Positions 16,913-25,180 of a stretch of DNA of 64,000 nucleotides are shown in pieces. Every line of letters begins with the position of its first letter. The first letter of the stretch is position 1. Below the pieces are notes generated by a model. That model was not told the origin of the DNA and searched no databases. It saw only the letters and a list, made by a program, of their open reading frames with translations. The stretch spans positions 3,146 through 67,145 of the forward strand of contig MEPP01000008.1 of NCBI GenBank assembly GCA_001769855.1, in the 5' to 3' direction. A program made the translations under genes and the position numbers. The DNA is from Bdellovibrionales bacterium GWA2_49_15 (GTDB lineage Bacteria > Bdellovibrionota > Bacteriovoracia > Bacteriovoracales > Bacteriovoracaceae).

Positions 16913-17728
16913 ATGAATGAGCTTGCGCCCCTTGACCCGTCCATTTTTTTTTCCATTGTCATCCCGGCCTACAATGAGGAAAAAAACATTGAGAGCACGC
17001 TTCATACCATCATCAAGTTTCTGTATGAAAAGAAGGTGCAGGACTTTGAGATTTTAGTGATCAACGACTGCTCCGTCGATCGCACCGAAGAGATTCTCAT
17101 TCAGCTCGAATATCAATATCCTCAACTTCGGCATGTCAATAATCTCCCTCCCAACGGTTTTGGATATGCCGTCCGCAGGGGATTGGAGAATTTTAAGGGC
17201 CTGTCTTTTTGCCTGGTCATGGCGGATTTATCCGACTCGCCTCAAGATATCTACAACTACTATCGCCTGCTCAAGGAAGGGCATGAGTGTGTTTTTGGCT
17301 CGCGCTTTATCAAAGGCGCGAAAGTCACCGACTATCCTGCCTTCAAGCTGATCTTAAACCGTTGTGCCAATTTCTTCATCAAAACTTTGTTTGGTCTTGA
17401 ATATAATGATTTCACCAATGCTTTCAAGGCCTATCGTCGGGAAGTGATTGAGGGACTCATGCCCATTATCGGATGTCATTTCAACCTAACCGTTGAGCTA
17501 CCCTTGAAGGCCATCATCCGAGGCTACCAATATCGAACCATTCCCATTTCGTGGACCAATAAGCGCATTGGAAAATCTAATCTGGTCATTCAGGAGATGG
17601 GTTCACGCTATCTCTTTATCGTCCTCTATGCCTGGCTGGAAAAGAAACTGGGCAAGGGAGACTACAAGCGAAGACTTAAAGTCATCACCACTCTGCCCGC
17701 CGAAGAGCAAAAGAAAAAAGCGTCTTAA
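16913..17728 (+). CDS. Family 2 glycosyltransferase, dolichol/polyprenyl-phosphate sugar synthase type
   Basis: 271 residues from ATG 16913, one base after the epimerase stop. GT-A signatures are FSIVIPAYNEEKNIESTL, EILVINDCSVDRTEE, and a DXD-equivalent at MADLSDSPQD. FGSRFIKGAKV and the FTNAFKAYRREVIEGL region match DPM1-type enzymes that load a sugar onto polyprenyl phosphate. Unlike bacterial GtrB there are no C-terminal transmembrane helices. Its product could feed the polytopic GT-C-type protein encoded at 14494, a plausible pairing but inference. It ends 2 bases before the convergent amidohydrolase gene. Confidence 0.85.
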   Translation: MNELAPLDPSIFFSIVIPAYNEEKNIESTLHTIIKFLYEKKVQDFEILVINDCSVDRTEEILIQLEYQYPQLRHVNNLPPNGFGYAVRRGLENFKGLSFCLVMADLSDSPQDIYNYYRLLKEGHECVFGSRFIKGAKVTDYPAFKLILNRCANFFIKTLFGLEYNDFTNAFKAYRREVIEGLMPIIGCHFNLTVELPLKAIIRGYQYRTIPISWTNKRIGKSNLVIQEMGSRYLFIVLYAWLEKKLGKGDYKRRLKVITTLPAEEQKKKAS

Positions 17729-17730
17729 TT

Positions 17731-18600
17731 TTATAGATTTTTGTCGACCAAATCCCCATATAAATCGGGGCGACGGTCTCTGAAAAACTGATAGTTATGG
17801 CGAACATCGTCGATCATGGATAAGTTGCAATCGGCCATGACGACCTCATCCTTATCTTCTGAACCTTCAGCGATGATCGCGCCTTTTGGATTGACGATGT
17901 AGCTTGTGCCATAAAAATAACCATGGCGCCAAGGATCTTCCCAACCCACGCGATTATTGGTGGCCACATAGACGGCGTTGGCGCAGGCCAGGCCCGGCTG
18001 CTCAATTTTCCACATGTAGTAGCTGCTCGACTTGATGGTGGCCGAAGGGTTGAATATAATTTCCGCGCCATGCAAGGCCAGAGCGCGAGCACCTTCAGGA
18101 AAATGGCGGTCATAGCAAATATAAACACCGATGGTGGCATACTTGGTTTTAAAAACCGGGAAGCCTAAGTTCCCTGGTTTGAAATAATATTTTTCATTAA
18201 ACCCGGAACCTTGCGGGATATGGGTTTTGCGATATTTTCCCAGGTAGGTCCCGTCCGCATCAATCACGGCGGCGGTGTTGTAATAGACTCCTGCCATCTC
18301 ACGCTCATAGACGGGGGCGACGATGACCATATTATATTTTTTGGCCTGCTCTTGAATGATCTTGATGGTCGGGCCGTTTGGAACGTCCTCCGCGAAACCG
18401 TACCATTTTTTATCTTCGCAGGCGGGGAAAAAGGGCCCGTTGAAAACCTCTTGCAGACCTAAGATTTTCACTCCGCCCTCATGCGCCTTCTTGATCAGGC
18501 CTAGGTGCTTTTCAATCATGGCAGCGCGAATCTCATCGAAGGTTCCGGTCGTCTTTGGGGCCGAACACTGAATAACCCCAATTTTTACAATTCTTTCCAC
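17731..18600 (-). CDS. Beta-ureidopropionase / N-carbamoyl-amide hydrolase of the nitrilase family
   Basis: 289 residues from GTG 18600, chosen because AAGGAG lies 7 bases upstream and overlap with ssnA is only 16 bases. The Glu-Lys-Cys triad of the nitrilase superfamily is complete: E51 in LQEVFNGPFF, K125 in YRKTHIPQG, C162 in YICYDRHFPE. The segments FFPACEDKKWYG, YYNTAAVIDADG and NPSATIKSS match eukaryote-like beta-ureidopropionases, which hydrolyse N-carbamoyl-beta-alanine to beta-alanine, CO2 and ammonia, the third step of reductive pyrimidine breakdown. The other enzymes of that route lie 27 kb away (44990-51957), while this gene is the last of the purine-type operon, linking both processes. 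N-carbamoylputrescine amidase is a less likely alternative. Confidence 0.9.
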   Translation of the reverse strand: MERIVKIGVIQCSAPKTTGTFDEIRAAMIEKHLGLIKKAHEGGVKILGLQEVFNGPFFPACEDKKWYGFAEDVPNGPTIKIIQEQAKKYNMVIVAPVYEREMAGVYYNTAAVIDADGTYLGKYRKTHIPQGSGFNEKYYFKPGNLGFPVFKTKYATIGVYICYDRHFPEGARALALHGAEIIFNPSATIKSSSYYMWKIEQPGLACANAVYVATNNRVGWEDPWRHGYFYGTSYIVNPKGAIIAEGSEDKDEVVMADCNLSMIDDVRHNYQFFRDRRPDLYGDLVDKNL

Positions 18601-19814
18601 AAACGCTCTCCTTGCTCCTGGCAATGGGCGAGAATCTCACGTTCATCGACCAAAGTATGTTTTTTATTCTGAATGATGACTTGTCCGCTCGAAATCACAG
18701 TATCCACGTCGGCACTCGCCATTCCATAAAAGAAATGCCCCAGAAAGTTGCCCGAATGAAGGGTGGTGGGCGATGGGTAATCATAGATGACAAAATTATT
18801 GCCCTCATCGCCGGGGATTTTATTTTTTACCAGGTAGGCGTGGACATTGCGTAGCCGCTGGTAGACGGTCATTAAATCGATATTTTCTGTGTGATGATTT
18901 TGAAGATAATGGGCGCGGGCACTTTGTAGCATATCCGAATGCATCCCATCGGTCCCAAGCATGATCCGCTCAGACGCCAAATTTCGCGAGGAAAAAACAC
19001 CCACGCGGTTATTCTGATTGCTCTCCGTACTGACCGCCAGATAGGCCTTTGAGGCGGAAAATATTTCGCGCTCGCGCTCTGAGAGATGAACGCCGTGGGC
19101 GAAGATGGTTTTAGCTGAATCCAGAAAACCATATTTTTGAAAACGCTCCAGCACGCGCATTTTGTATTTCTTCTCGCATTCGCTCTGATCGATTAAATCC
19201 TCGGCCACATGCACATGGACGCCGGTTTTATATTTTTTCATCAAGGCCGAAGCCTTTTCCAAAGTATCATCCTTGAGCGTAAAAGAAGCATGAAGGCCTA
19301 AAAGAGCGGCGGGAGAATTTTTCTTCAAAAAGTTTTCACTCTCTTCGAACCCGGCCTTCAGTGCCCCGGCACCATCGCGATCAGACAATTCGATACATAA
19401 AAGATGCCCTAACCCGAGTTCCTTGAACGCCTGGGAGATAATTTCCAAGGAACCTTTGGCGGCCATGGGTGAAGAATGGTGATCAATCACAAAGGTGACG
19501 CCATTTTTAGCGCACATTAAGGCCGTGCCGCGGGCGCTGGCCCTGATCATCTCATGATCGAGCTTGCTGTCGAGATTCCACCAGACGTATTTTAAAATTT
19601 GCTCAAAGTTTCCAGGGGTTCGCTTAGGTGCCGGCATGCCGCGGGCCAAGAGTGAGTAGGCATGATGGTGGGCACAGGCCAAGGAACGCATGACCAGTTT
19701 TCCTTGTGCATCGATGAGCTGATTGGACCTGCTGGAAGGTATGGTTAGATCAGTGCGCTTCACTTCCAGCGTTTCCCAGTCAACAAAGGTACCATTTTTA
19801 ATTATCAAGCTCAT
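18585..19814 (-). CDS. ssnA: SsnA-like metal-dependent amidohydrolase
   Basis: 409 residues of the cyclic amidohydrolase superfamily. Metal ligands are visible: the HHH cluster in ACAHHHAYSLLARG near residue 50, HVHVAED near 200, FAHGVHLS near 237 and LGTDGMHSD near 290. GMPAPKRTPGNFEQILKYVWWNLDSKL is typical of SsnA, a chlorohydrolase/aminohydrolase family found next to selenium-type molybdenum hydroxylases. The usual N-terminal PG before the ligand histidines is RS here (VMRSLACAHHH). Likely it deaminates a purine or related heterocycle; the exact substrate is not known for this family. The start overlaps the molybdenum hydroxylase stop by 4 bases. Confidence 0.85.
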   Translation of the reverse strand: MSLIIKNGTFVDWETLEVKRTDLTIPSSRSNQLIDAQGKLVMRSLACAHHHAYSLLARGMPAPKRTPGNFEQILKYVWWNLDSKLDHEMIRASARGTALMCAKNGVTFVIDHHSSPMAAKGSLEIISQAFKELGLGHLLCIELSDRDGAGALKAGFEESENFLKKNSPAALLGLHASFTLKDDTLEKASALMKKYKTGVHVHVAEDLIDQSECEKKYKMRVLERFQKYGFLDSAKTIFAHGVHLSEREREIFSASKAYLAVSTESNQNNRVGVFSSRNLASERIMLGTDGMHSDMLQSARAHYLQNHHTENIDLMTVYQRLRNVHAYLVKNKIPGDEGNNFVIYDYPSPTTLHSGNFLGHFFYGMASADVDTVISSGQVIIQNKKHTLVDEREILAHCQEQGERLWKEL

Positions 19815-22384
19815 GATTCCTTTCGCTTCATTGGAAGAGTTCGGCGCCGAATGCCATCAAATTGATAAAAAGCATTGCCCACCGCCGGTGCGGTAGGCAC
19901 GAGGCCGATTTCCCCTACCCCTTTGGCACCATAGGGGCCGAGGGGGTCGGAAACTTCCACGCCTTTGACCACAAACTTAGGAATGTCCCGGGCGCGCAAA
20001 ATCTGACAGTCTTTTAATTTTTTACTGACCAGATGGCCATCTTTCATGGGCAGATCCTCACACAAAGCGTAGCCCAGTCCCATGTGAAGAGATCCTTCAA
20101 TCTGACTTTCAAACAAGGTCGGATTCATAATCTTGCCGGCGTCATGAGCGGCGTAGATTGTCTCAATTTTTCCATGCTCATCAAGAACGACGAGCTGGGT
20201 GGCATAGCTATAGGAATAATGAGTGACGACTTTGCCTTCCTTGTTCACCTTGCCGGGCTTGGTGGTGAAGTCACAAAGCCACTCGCCTAAATATTTTCGC
20301 CCCACCAAAGTTTTGAGACTGCCTTTTTTTAAATCTTCCTTGATTTTTTTACAGGCATCAATAATGGCATTGCCCACCAGCGAAGTGGCGCGGGACGCGG
20401 TGGTCATGCCGGTAAAAGCATTACTGACTCTTGACTCAACTTTCACCTGAACAATGTCGGGCGGCAGCCCGGTTTCCTGACAAAAGGTTTGCAGGGCCAT
20501 GGTATGAACCCCTTGCCCCATTTCGGTCCAGCCGTGATAGATCACAACCTGATCCTCTCTCTCGATGGAAATTTCCACCTTGCTGGCATCCGCCATCCCG
20601 TTTCCGATCCCGGTATTTTTTATCCCGCAGGCCAGACCTGCGTAGCGGGCCTTGGAATATTCATCTTTTAAAGCGAGGAGCGTTGCGCGCACACCGACGC
20701 CACCACTTAAGGCCTGGCCGGTGGCGGTGACGGAGCCATCCACCAGGGCATTGTTGTAACGAAATTCCCAGCGATCAAATTTTCCTTTTTCACAAAGCTC
20801 ATCAATCAAACTTTCCATGGCAAAGTTGGCCTGATTAGCGCCAAATCCGCGCATGGCCCCGCAGGGAACATTATTGGTGTAAACGGTTTTTGCCTCCACA
20901 TCCACAACGGGCACGTTATAGGCACCGGTAGAATGGCCGGCAGCGCGCTCCAGAACTTTCATACCCACTGAGGCATAGGCCCCAGAGTCGCCCACCATGC
21001 GGGCCTTGACCACGGTGAGTTTGCCTTCTTTGTCACAGCCAATCTTATAATCCATCCAGATGGGATGCCGCTTGGGGTGAATCGTAATCGACTCCTCACG
21101 ATTCAAGGTAATTTTCACCGGCACGCCCAGAAGATGGGCGGCCAAGGCGGCGTGTCCCTGCACACTCAAGTCCTCTTTGCCCCCGAAGCCCCCGCCGTTG
21201 GGAACCAATATAACATTCAACTTTTCTTTGGGGACTCGTAAGAGCAGGGAGATCTGGCGCTGGTCTTCGTAGACTCCTTGACCTTGGCTATAGATATCCA
21301 GGATGCCTTGCTCGCGGGGAACGGCGACGCAAGATTCGGGCTCCATGAAAGCGTGTTCAATTCTTTGGGTTTGAAAAATGCCGGAGGCCTGGAAGGCCGA
21401 CTTTGAAAGAGCGTCCTCGGCATCACCGCCCCTTTTGACGATGCAGTTATCAAGCAGATTGCTTCCGCTATGAACCACGGGAGAATTGGGTTTGAGGGCC
21501 TCGTGGGCATCAACCACAGGAGACTGCACCTCATAGTCGACATGTATTTGGGCGACAGCGAGGCGCGCCTCAAGTTCGCTTTCGGCAACAACCACCGCCA
21601 GAACATCCCCCACATAATGAGTGACCTCGCCTTCGGCAATCATCAAAGGCCAATCGGCGACAATTAAGCCGATCTTTCTCTCCCCTGGCACATCCTGGGC
21701 GGTAAAAATCTTCACCACGCCCTTCATCTGACGGGCAGACTCAAGATCGATTTTTAAAATCCTGGCCCGGGGATGATCGGTTAATTTAAGGGCGCCGAAA
21801 TGCAAATTGGGAAACTTGAGATCATTGACAAATGGCCGCTCACCTAAGGCGGTGACCACCGCCTCATACTTGGGCTCTCTATCGCCAATCTGGCCGCGCG
21901 TTTTGGTTAAAACCAGCTCGCGCTTTTCACCCATGGCCTCGGCGGCATAAGCTATGCCCTCGACAATTTTTTGATAACCGGTGCAGCGGCAAAGGTGAGC
22001 GCTTAATACTTTCACAATCTCATGGTGGGTTGGCCGGGGATGATGATCGAGCAGCACCTTCGATCGCACTAAGATACCGGGAGTGCAAAAGCCGCACTGA
22101 ACGGCACCTTTATCGGCCAGGGCACGGGCCAGGGTTTGCTTGGTGTATTCGGGCAAACCCTCAATGGTTAAAATACTTTTTCCCTCAACTTGCTTCATGG
22201 AAGTGGTGCAAGACAGAATCGCCTTGTCAGCGAGCTGCACGGTACAGCAGCCGCAGCTCCCCTGCGGGGCACAGCCGTCCTTGGGAGAGGTCAGGCCCTC
22301 GACCTCGCGCAGATATTTGAGAAGTGAAAGCTCCGGATCGCCCTCAAACACTTTGGCTTGATTGTTCAGTGAGAAACGGATCAT
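19811..22384 (-). CDS. xdhD: XdhD-like molybdenum hydroxylase (fused 2Fe-2S and Moco subunits)
   Basis: 857 residues, close to the length of the so-called selenium-dependent xanthine dehydrogenases. Residues 1-155 bind two 2Fe-2S clusters: GCAPQGSCGCCTV with a further C near 58, then QCGFCTPGI and LCRCTGY. The Moco domain follows with GGGFGGKEDLS, AMRGFGANQ and the catalytic glutamate in AKGVGEIGLVP near the end. It would hydroxylate a purine-like heterocycle in the cytoplasm. There is no FAD subunit gene (YgfM/XdhB type) in this operon, so the electron acceptor must be elsewhere or be YgfK. It overlaps both neighbours by 4 bases. Whether it carries a labile selenium cannot be told from sequence. 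Confidence 0.9.
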   Translation of the reverse strand: MIRFSLNNQAKVFEGDPELSLLKYLREVEGLTSPKDGCAPQGSCGCCTVQLADKAILSCTTSMKQVEGKSILTIEGLPEYTKQTLARALADKGAVQCGFCTPGILVRSKVLLDHHPRPTHHEIVKVLSAHLCRCTGYQKIVEGIAYAAEAMGEKRELVLTKTRGQIGDREPKYEAVVTALGERPFVNDLKFPNLHFGALKLTDHPRARILKIDLESARQMKGVVKIFTAQDVPGERKIGLIVADWPLMIAEGEVTHYVGDVLAVVVAESELEARLAVAQIHVDYEVQSPVVDAHEALKPNSPVVHSGSNLLDNCIVKRGGDAEDALSKSAFQASGIFQTQRIEHAFMEPESCVAVPREQGILDIYSQGQGVYEDQRQISLLLRVPKEKLNVILVPNGGGFGGKEDLSVQGHAALAAHLLGVPVKITLNREESITIHPKRHPIWMDYKIGCDKEGKLTVVKARMVGDSGAYASVGMKVLERAAGHSTGAYNVPVVDVEAKTVYTNNVPCGAMRGFGANQANFAMESLIDELCEKGKFDRWEFRYNNALVDGSVTATGQALSGGVGVRATLLALKDEYSKARYAGLACGIKNTGIGNGMADASKVEISIEREDQVVIYHGWTEMGQGVHTMALQTFCQETGLPPDIVQVKVESRVSNAFTGMTTASRATSLVGNAIIDACKKIKEDLKKGSLKTLVGRKYLGEWLCDFTTKPGKVNKEGKVVTHYSYSYATQLVVLDEHGKIETIYAAHDAGKIMNPTLFESQIEGSLHMGLGYALCEDLPMKDGHLVSKKLKDCQILRARDIPKFVVKGVEVSDPLGPYGAKGVGEIGLVPTAPAVGNAFYQFDGIRRRTLPMKRKES

Positions 22385-24324
22385 TCTTGGCCCCTGTGTA
22401 AAAGAGTCGCACCATAGCGACCCGACTTCATAAGACCTGTCAGCAAAATTTTCATCTTTAAATATTTATCCAAAGGTGCCCGATCTCCTCGTTGCCTCTC
22501 TTGCTTGGCCACAAAGGAAAGGAGCCTGTCCTCGTCAAAAAGAAAGGTCCCCATCTCAGAAATAAATTCATAATGGAGCTTTTTCGCATGGAACTTGAGC
22601 ACATACTCGGCACCATCAAATTTCCCCAGGATGGTATTTCCCTCCAGATAAAAACCTTGCCCCGAATATTTTTCATAGTTATTTTTTTCGAGAAAGAGCT
22701 TGGGCTTGACCAGATAGGGACCGCCGACCTCGGGGCAAAAGGTATCACAGTTAGAGCAGTCGTTGCAAAATTCCGCAAGATTGGCAATCTCCGCTCCTTT
22801 TTCCAGCGTGATGCTGAATTTTCCCTCGGCGACAAAGGTATGCCCGTCCCATCGATAGTCGGACATGGAAAATTCCTGGGATGCCACGGGAAAAAGAAAG
22901 TTGGCGGCGTTGGGACAAACTTCCATGCAGATATTGCAGGTTAGGCATTCGAAAAAATCCAATTTCTTTTCTGACTTCTTAGGCAGGCGCTGGTTTTTTT
23001 CAAAATGGTAGCGCGAATTTTTGGCCAGGGTTTTGAGGTAATCCCGGGTATTGACGAAACCTGCCTGAGCGAGATCGGGAGCATTTTTGGCCCGCTTCAA
23101 AATGAACTGGCTCAAGCTGCTCACTTCCATCTGGGCAAAACTCTCCTCAATGTTTTTGAAATATTTATTCAGACGGGTGTAGCCACCAATTTTGAGAAGA
23201 TCGGTACACACTGTGACGGGAACAATATTACAGGCCAGGGTATCGGCCACATTGGCGGCCTCAAGGCCGGCGGAAAACGAGACAGGAAAATCGGCCCCCA
23301 TCTTTTCTCGAAATTTATGCAGGGCCTCCATCGCCAGGACATGCAGAGGCGGGCCGGAGAGGTACTGCTCCTGCCCTGGCAGCTTGGAATGTTCACCACC
23401 CACGACCAGCGTATTGGTAAACTTCGCTCCCAAAAAACGATTGAAAGATTTTGCTTTGGCCTGCAGGCGCTCCATCATGGCCACGGCCTGTTCAAAATTG
23501 AGATCAGTTTCAAAGGCCTTGGGCAGCAGAACAAGGTGAGCATAACCGAGATCGTGGTGCAAGATCTGCTGCACGCGCTCGAATCCCAGCAAAGTTGGAT
23601 TCATCTTCACAATGACGTGTAATCCCAGATCACCCATCAGATATTCAACGATCTTCTCAATTTCCCCCCCGGGACAGCCGTGAAAAGTCGAGAGGGTCAC
23701 CGAGTTTGAAAGGGTGGTAGGAATTTTACTTTTCTTAAGGCCGTGATAACGAGAAGGCAGCTCGGACAGTTGTTCGGCGATTAGCTCTCGGGCATTTTGC
23801 ATCTGCCTGAACCAAGCCGTCATCTGGGGCGATGAGATGCCTTTGAGATCGTAGCCAACAGATAAATCAAAATGAACATTATACAGCGAACTGCTTCTCT
23901 CGACGCCTAAGAGCTCAAGCTCGCGAATGAAGTGCAAAAGTAGCCAGGCCTTGACGTACTCGCGGGCAGATTCCTTCAGAGAAAGCTCCTGGGACCACTC
24001 GACGTTGTAACACACATTGCGGGCGTCGATGCAAGGTCGGGGAATTTCCAGGTGATCGAGAATTTGCACCGTTTTCAGTTCAAAAATGCGCGAGCCACCC
24101 AGAAAGGCCAGGACAATATTCTGCGCCAATTGAGTATGAGGTCCGGCGGCGGGCCCCAGGGGTGTGGCAACTTGAGTTCCGTGAAAATTGACCGAGAGAT
24201 CGGCGCTAAACTGCCCGCGATACATCTTATTAAATGGAAAATCGTAAATCGTTTTAGAGGATTTAAATTCCTCCAAAATGCTATCTAAATGGCGTGTTAG
24301 CGAAATCCCTTGCAGCTCAGACAT
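22381..24324 (-). CDS. ygfK: YgfK-like Fe-S flavoprotein lacking the NAD(P)H/FAD domain
   Basis: About 647 residues from ATG 24324 (TTG 24333 is an alternative). The N-terminal 450 residues follow YgfK, the putative selenate reductase subunit, with GPAAGPHTQLAQNIVLAF, ELKTVQILDHLEIPRPCIDA and NTEW-like NVEW in a dihydroorotate-dehydrogenase-like barrel. The C-terminus has two 4Fe-4S motifs, CLTCNICMEVCPN and CNDCSNCDTFCPEVGGP. Known YgfK proteins exceed 1000 residues because a GltD-like FAD/NAD(P)H domain sits between these parts; it is absent here. First gene of the ygfK - xdhD - ssnA - ureidopropionase operon, all joined by overlaps. Likely passes electrons between the hydroxylase and an unknown partner. 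Confidence 0.88.
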   Translation of the reverse strand: MSELQGISLTRHLDSILEEFKSSKTIYDFPFNKMYRGQFSADLSVNFHGTQVATPLGPAAGPHTQLAQNIVLAFLGGSRIFELKTVQILDHLEIPRPCIDARNVCYNVEWSQELSLKESAREYVKAWLLLHFIRELELLGVERSSSLYNVHFDLSVGYDLKGISSPQMTAWFRQMQNARELIAEQLSELPSRYHGLKKSKIPTTLSNSVTLSTFHGCPGGEIEKIVEYLMGDLGLHVIVKMNPTLLGFERVQQILHHDLGYAHLVLLPKAFETDLNFEQAVAMMERLQAKAKSFNRFLGAKFTNTLVVGGEHSKLPGQEQYLSGPPLHVLAMEALHKFREKMGADFPVSFSAGLEAANVADTLACNIVPVTVCTDLLKIGGYTRLNKYFKNIEESFAQMEVSSLSQFILKRAKNAPDLAQAGFVNTRDYLKTLAKNSRYHFEKNQRLPKKSEKKLDFFECLTCNICMEVCPNAANFLFPVASQEFSMSDYRWDGHTFVAEGKFSITLEKGAEIANLAEFCNDCSNCDTFCPEVGGPYLVKPKLFLEKNNYEKYSGQGFYLEGNTILGKFDGAEYVLKFHAKKLHYEFISEMGTFLFDEDRLLSFVAKQERQRGDRAPLDKYLKMKILLTGLMKSGRYGATLLHRGQE

Positions 24325-24348
24325 GTCCGACAATCCTGGTCAGTGACT

Positions 24349-24403
24349 AAAGTGAACAATGGTACCCAAAGTGAACCTTCCTTGCCAACCGGCAAGTGTG
24401 ACA
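24349..24403. promoter_or_regulatory. Divergent promoter region of ygfK operon and SGNH-like gene with palindrome and direct repeats
   Basis: Leftward: TTGGCA (24388-24383), 18-base spacer, TACCAT (24364-24359) for ygfK. Rightward: GTGACA (24398-24403) is the minus 35 of the next gene. An inverted repeat CTTGCC-AACC-GGCAAG (24381-24396) covers the leftward minus 35, and AAAGTGAAC occurs twice (24349-24357 and 24368-24376) on either side of the leftward minus 10. The arrangement suggests regulator binding. Confidence 0.45.
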
Positions 24404-24427
24404 AAGGGCCGTGGATTTTGTAATAAT
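24398..24427 (+). promoter_or_regulatory. Promoter of the SGNH-like gene, leaderless layout
   Basis: GTGACA (24398-24403), an 18-base spacer and AATAAT (24422-24427) are followed by six bases and ATG 24434. No Shine-Dalgarno precedes that ATG, so the transcript probably begins at the start codon. Confidence 0.45.
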
Positions 24428-24433
24428 GCCTGC

Positions 24434-25177
24434 ATGTTTAAAACATCTATTTTTGTATTTATGAGTCTCTGGACAACCCTCTTGGCGGCGGAAGTCAGTA
24501 CCCATATCGTCTTTATCTCCGACTCCCACGGCAACTGCGAATTTGGCGAGCGCATGAACCTGCTTTTGCGTAGCGTGAAGGGCTCCTACGTTCACTCTTT
24601 GGCGATCGGCGGCTCCTCTCCCGACACATGGCTCCGCCCCAATCAGCGGGTGGTCTCGCCACTGGGGATTGAAGAGCGGGGATTTGCCGGTGCGCCGGTG
24701 ACTCGCCCCCGGAAACTGGTGAAAACCACCACCCCATATTTTCCCGATTTCTTACTGAAATCCTTTGTGCAAAATGCCACCGCAAAAAAATTGGTGGTCA
24801 TCAATTTGGGCACCAATGCTCTGGCCCCGGCCAACTTAAAAAAAGATTCGGAGCGGATGGTTCGTGCGGTGTTTGATCACAAAGCTGACTGTGCCTGGAT
24901 TTCGCCACCCAACAGTCGCCGATGGAAGAATGAGAAGACCGCGACCTACTATCAGGCCATTTTCGAAGGCATCGAGGCGGCGGGAGAAGGCGGGCCTTCC
25001 AATAAAAAATGCGCTCTTGTCGATAGTGGAAAGATCACCGTGTATCCCCCTGAGCTTGCGCGCGGACCGACCGTTGATGGAGTTCACTTCTGCTGGAACC
25101 CCGAGCTCATCAGGCGCGCCAACCAGTGGGCGGAAGATGCCTTTCCCCAAATTAAAGAGTACTTCGCATTAGAGTAA
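24434..25177 (+). CDS. Secreted SGNH/GDSL-like hydrolase
   Basis: 247 residues from ATG 24434, where a signal peptide (MFKTSIFVFMSLWTTLLAAEVS) begins. The block I element is a variant, FISDSHGNCEFGERM, with S in place to serve as nucleophile; INLGTNAL fits block III (GxN) and TVDGVHF is the C-terminal DxxH block V. Together these support an SGNH hydrolase fold, commonly an esterase acting on lipids, acetylated sugars or peptidoglycan. A cysteine near each end (NCEFG, HFCWN) fits an extracytoplasmic location. Monocistronic, divergent from the ygfK operon and convergent with the sphingomyelinase-like gene. The family fit is moderate because block II is not obvious. Confidence 0.72.
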   Translation: MFKTSIFVFMSLWTTLLAAEVSTHIVFISDSHGNCEFGERMNLLLRSVKGSYVHSLAIGGSSPDTWLRPNQRVVSPLGIEERGFAGAPVTRPRKLVKTTTPYFPDFLLKSFVQNATAKKLVVINLGTNALAPANLKKDSERMVRAVFDHKADCAWISPPNSRRWKNEKTATYYQAIFEGIEAAGEGGPSNKKCALVDSGKITVYPPELARGPTVDGVHFCWNPELIRRANQWAEDAFPQIKEYFALE

Positions 25178-25180
25178 CCG

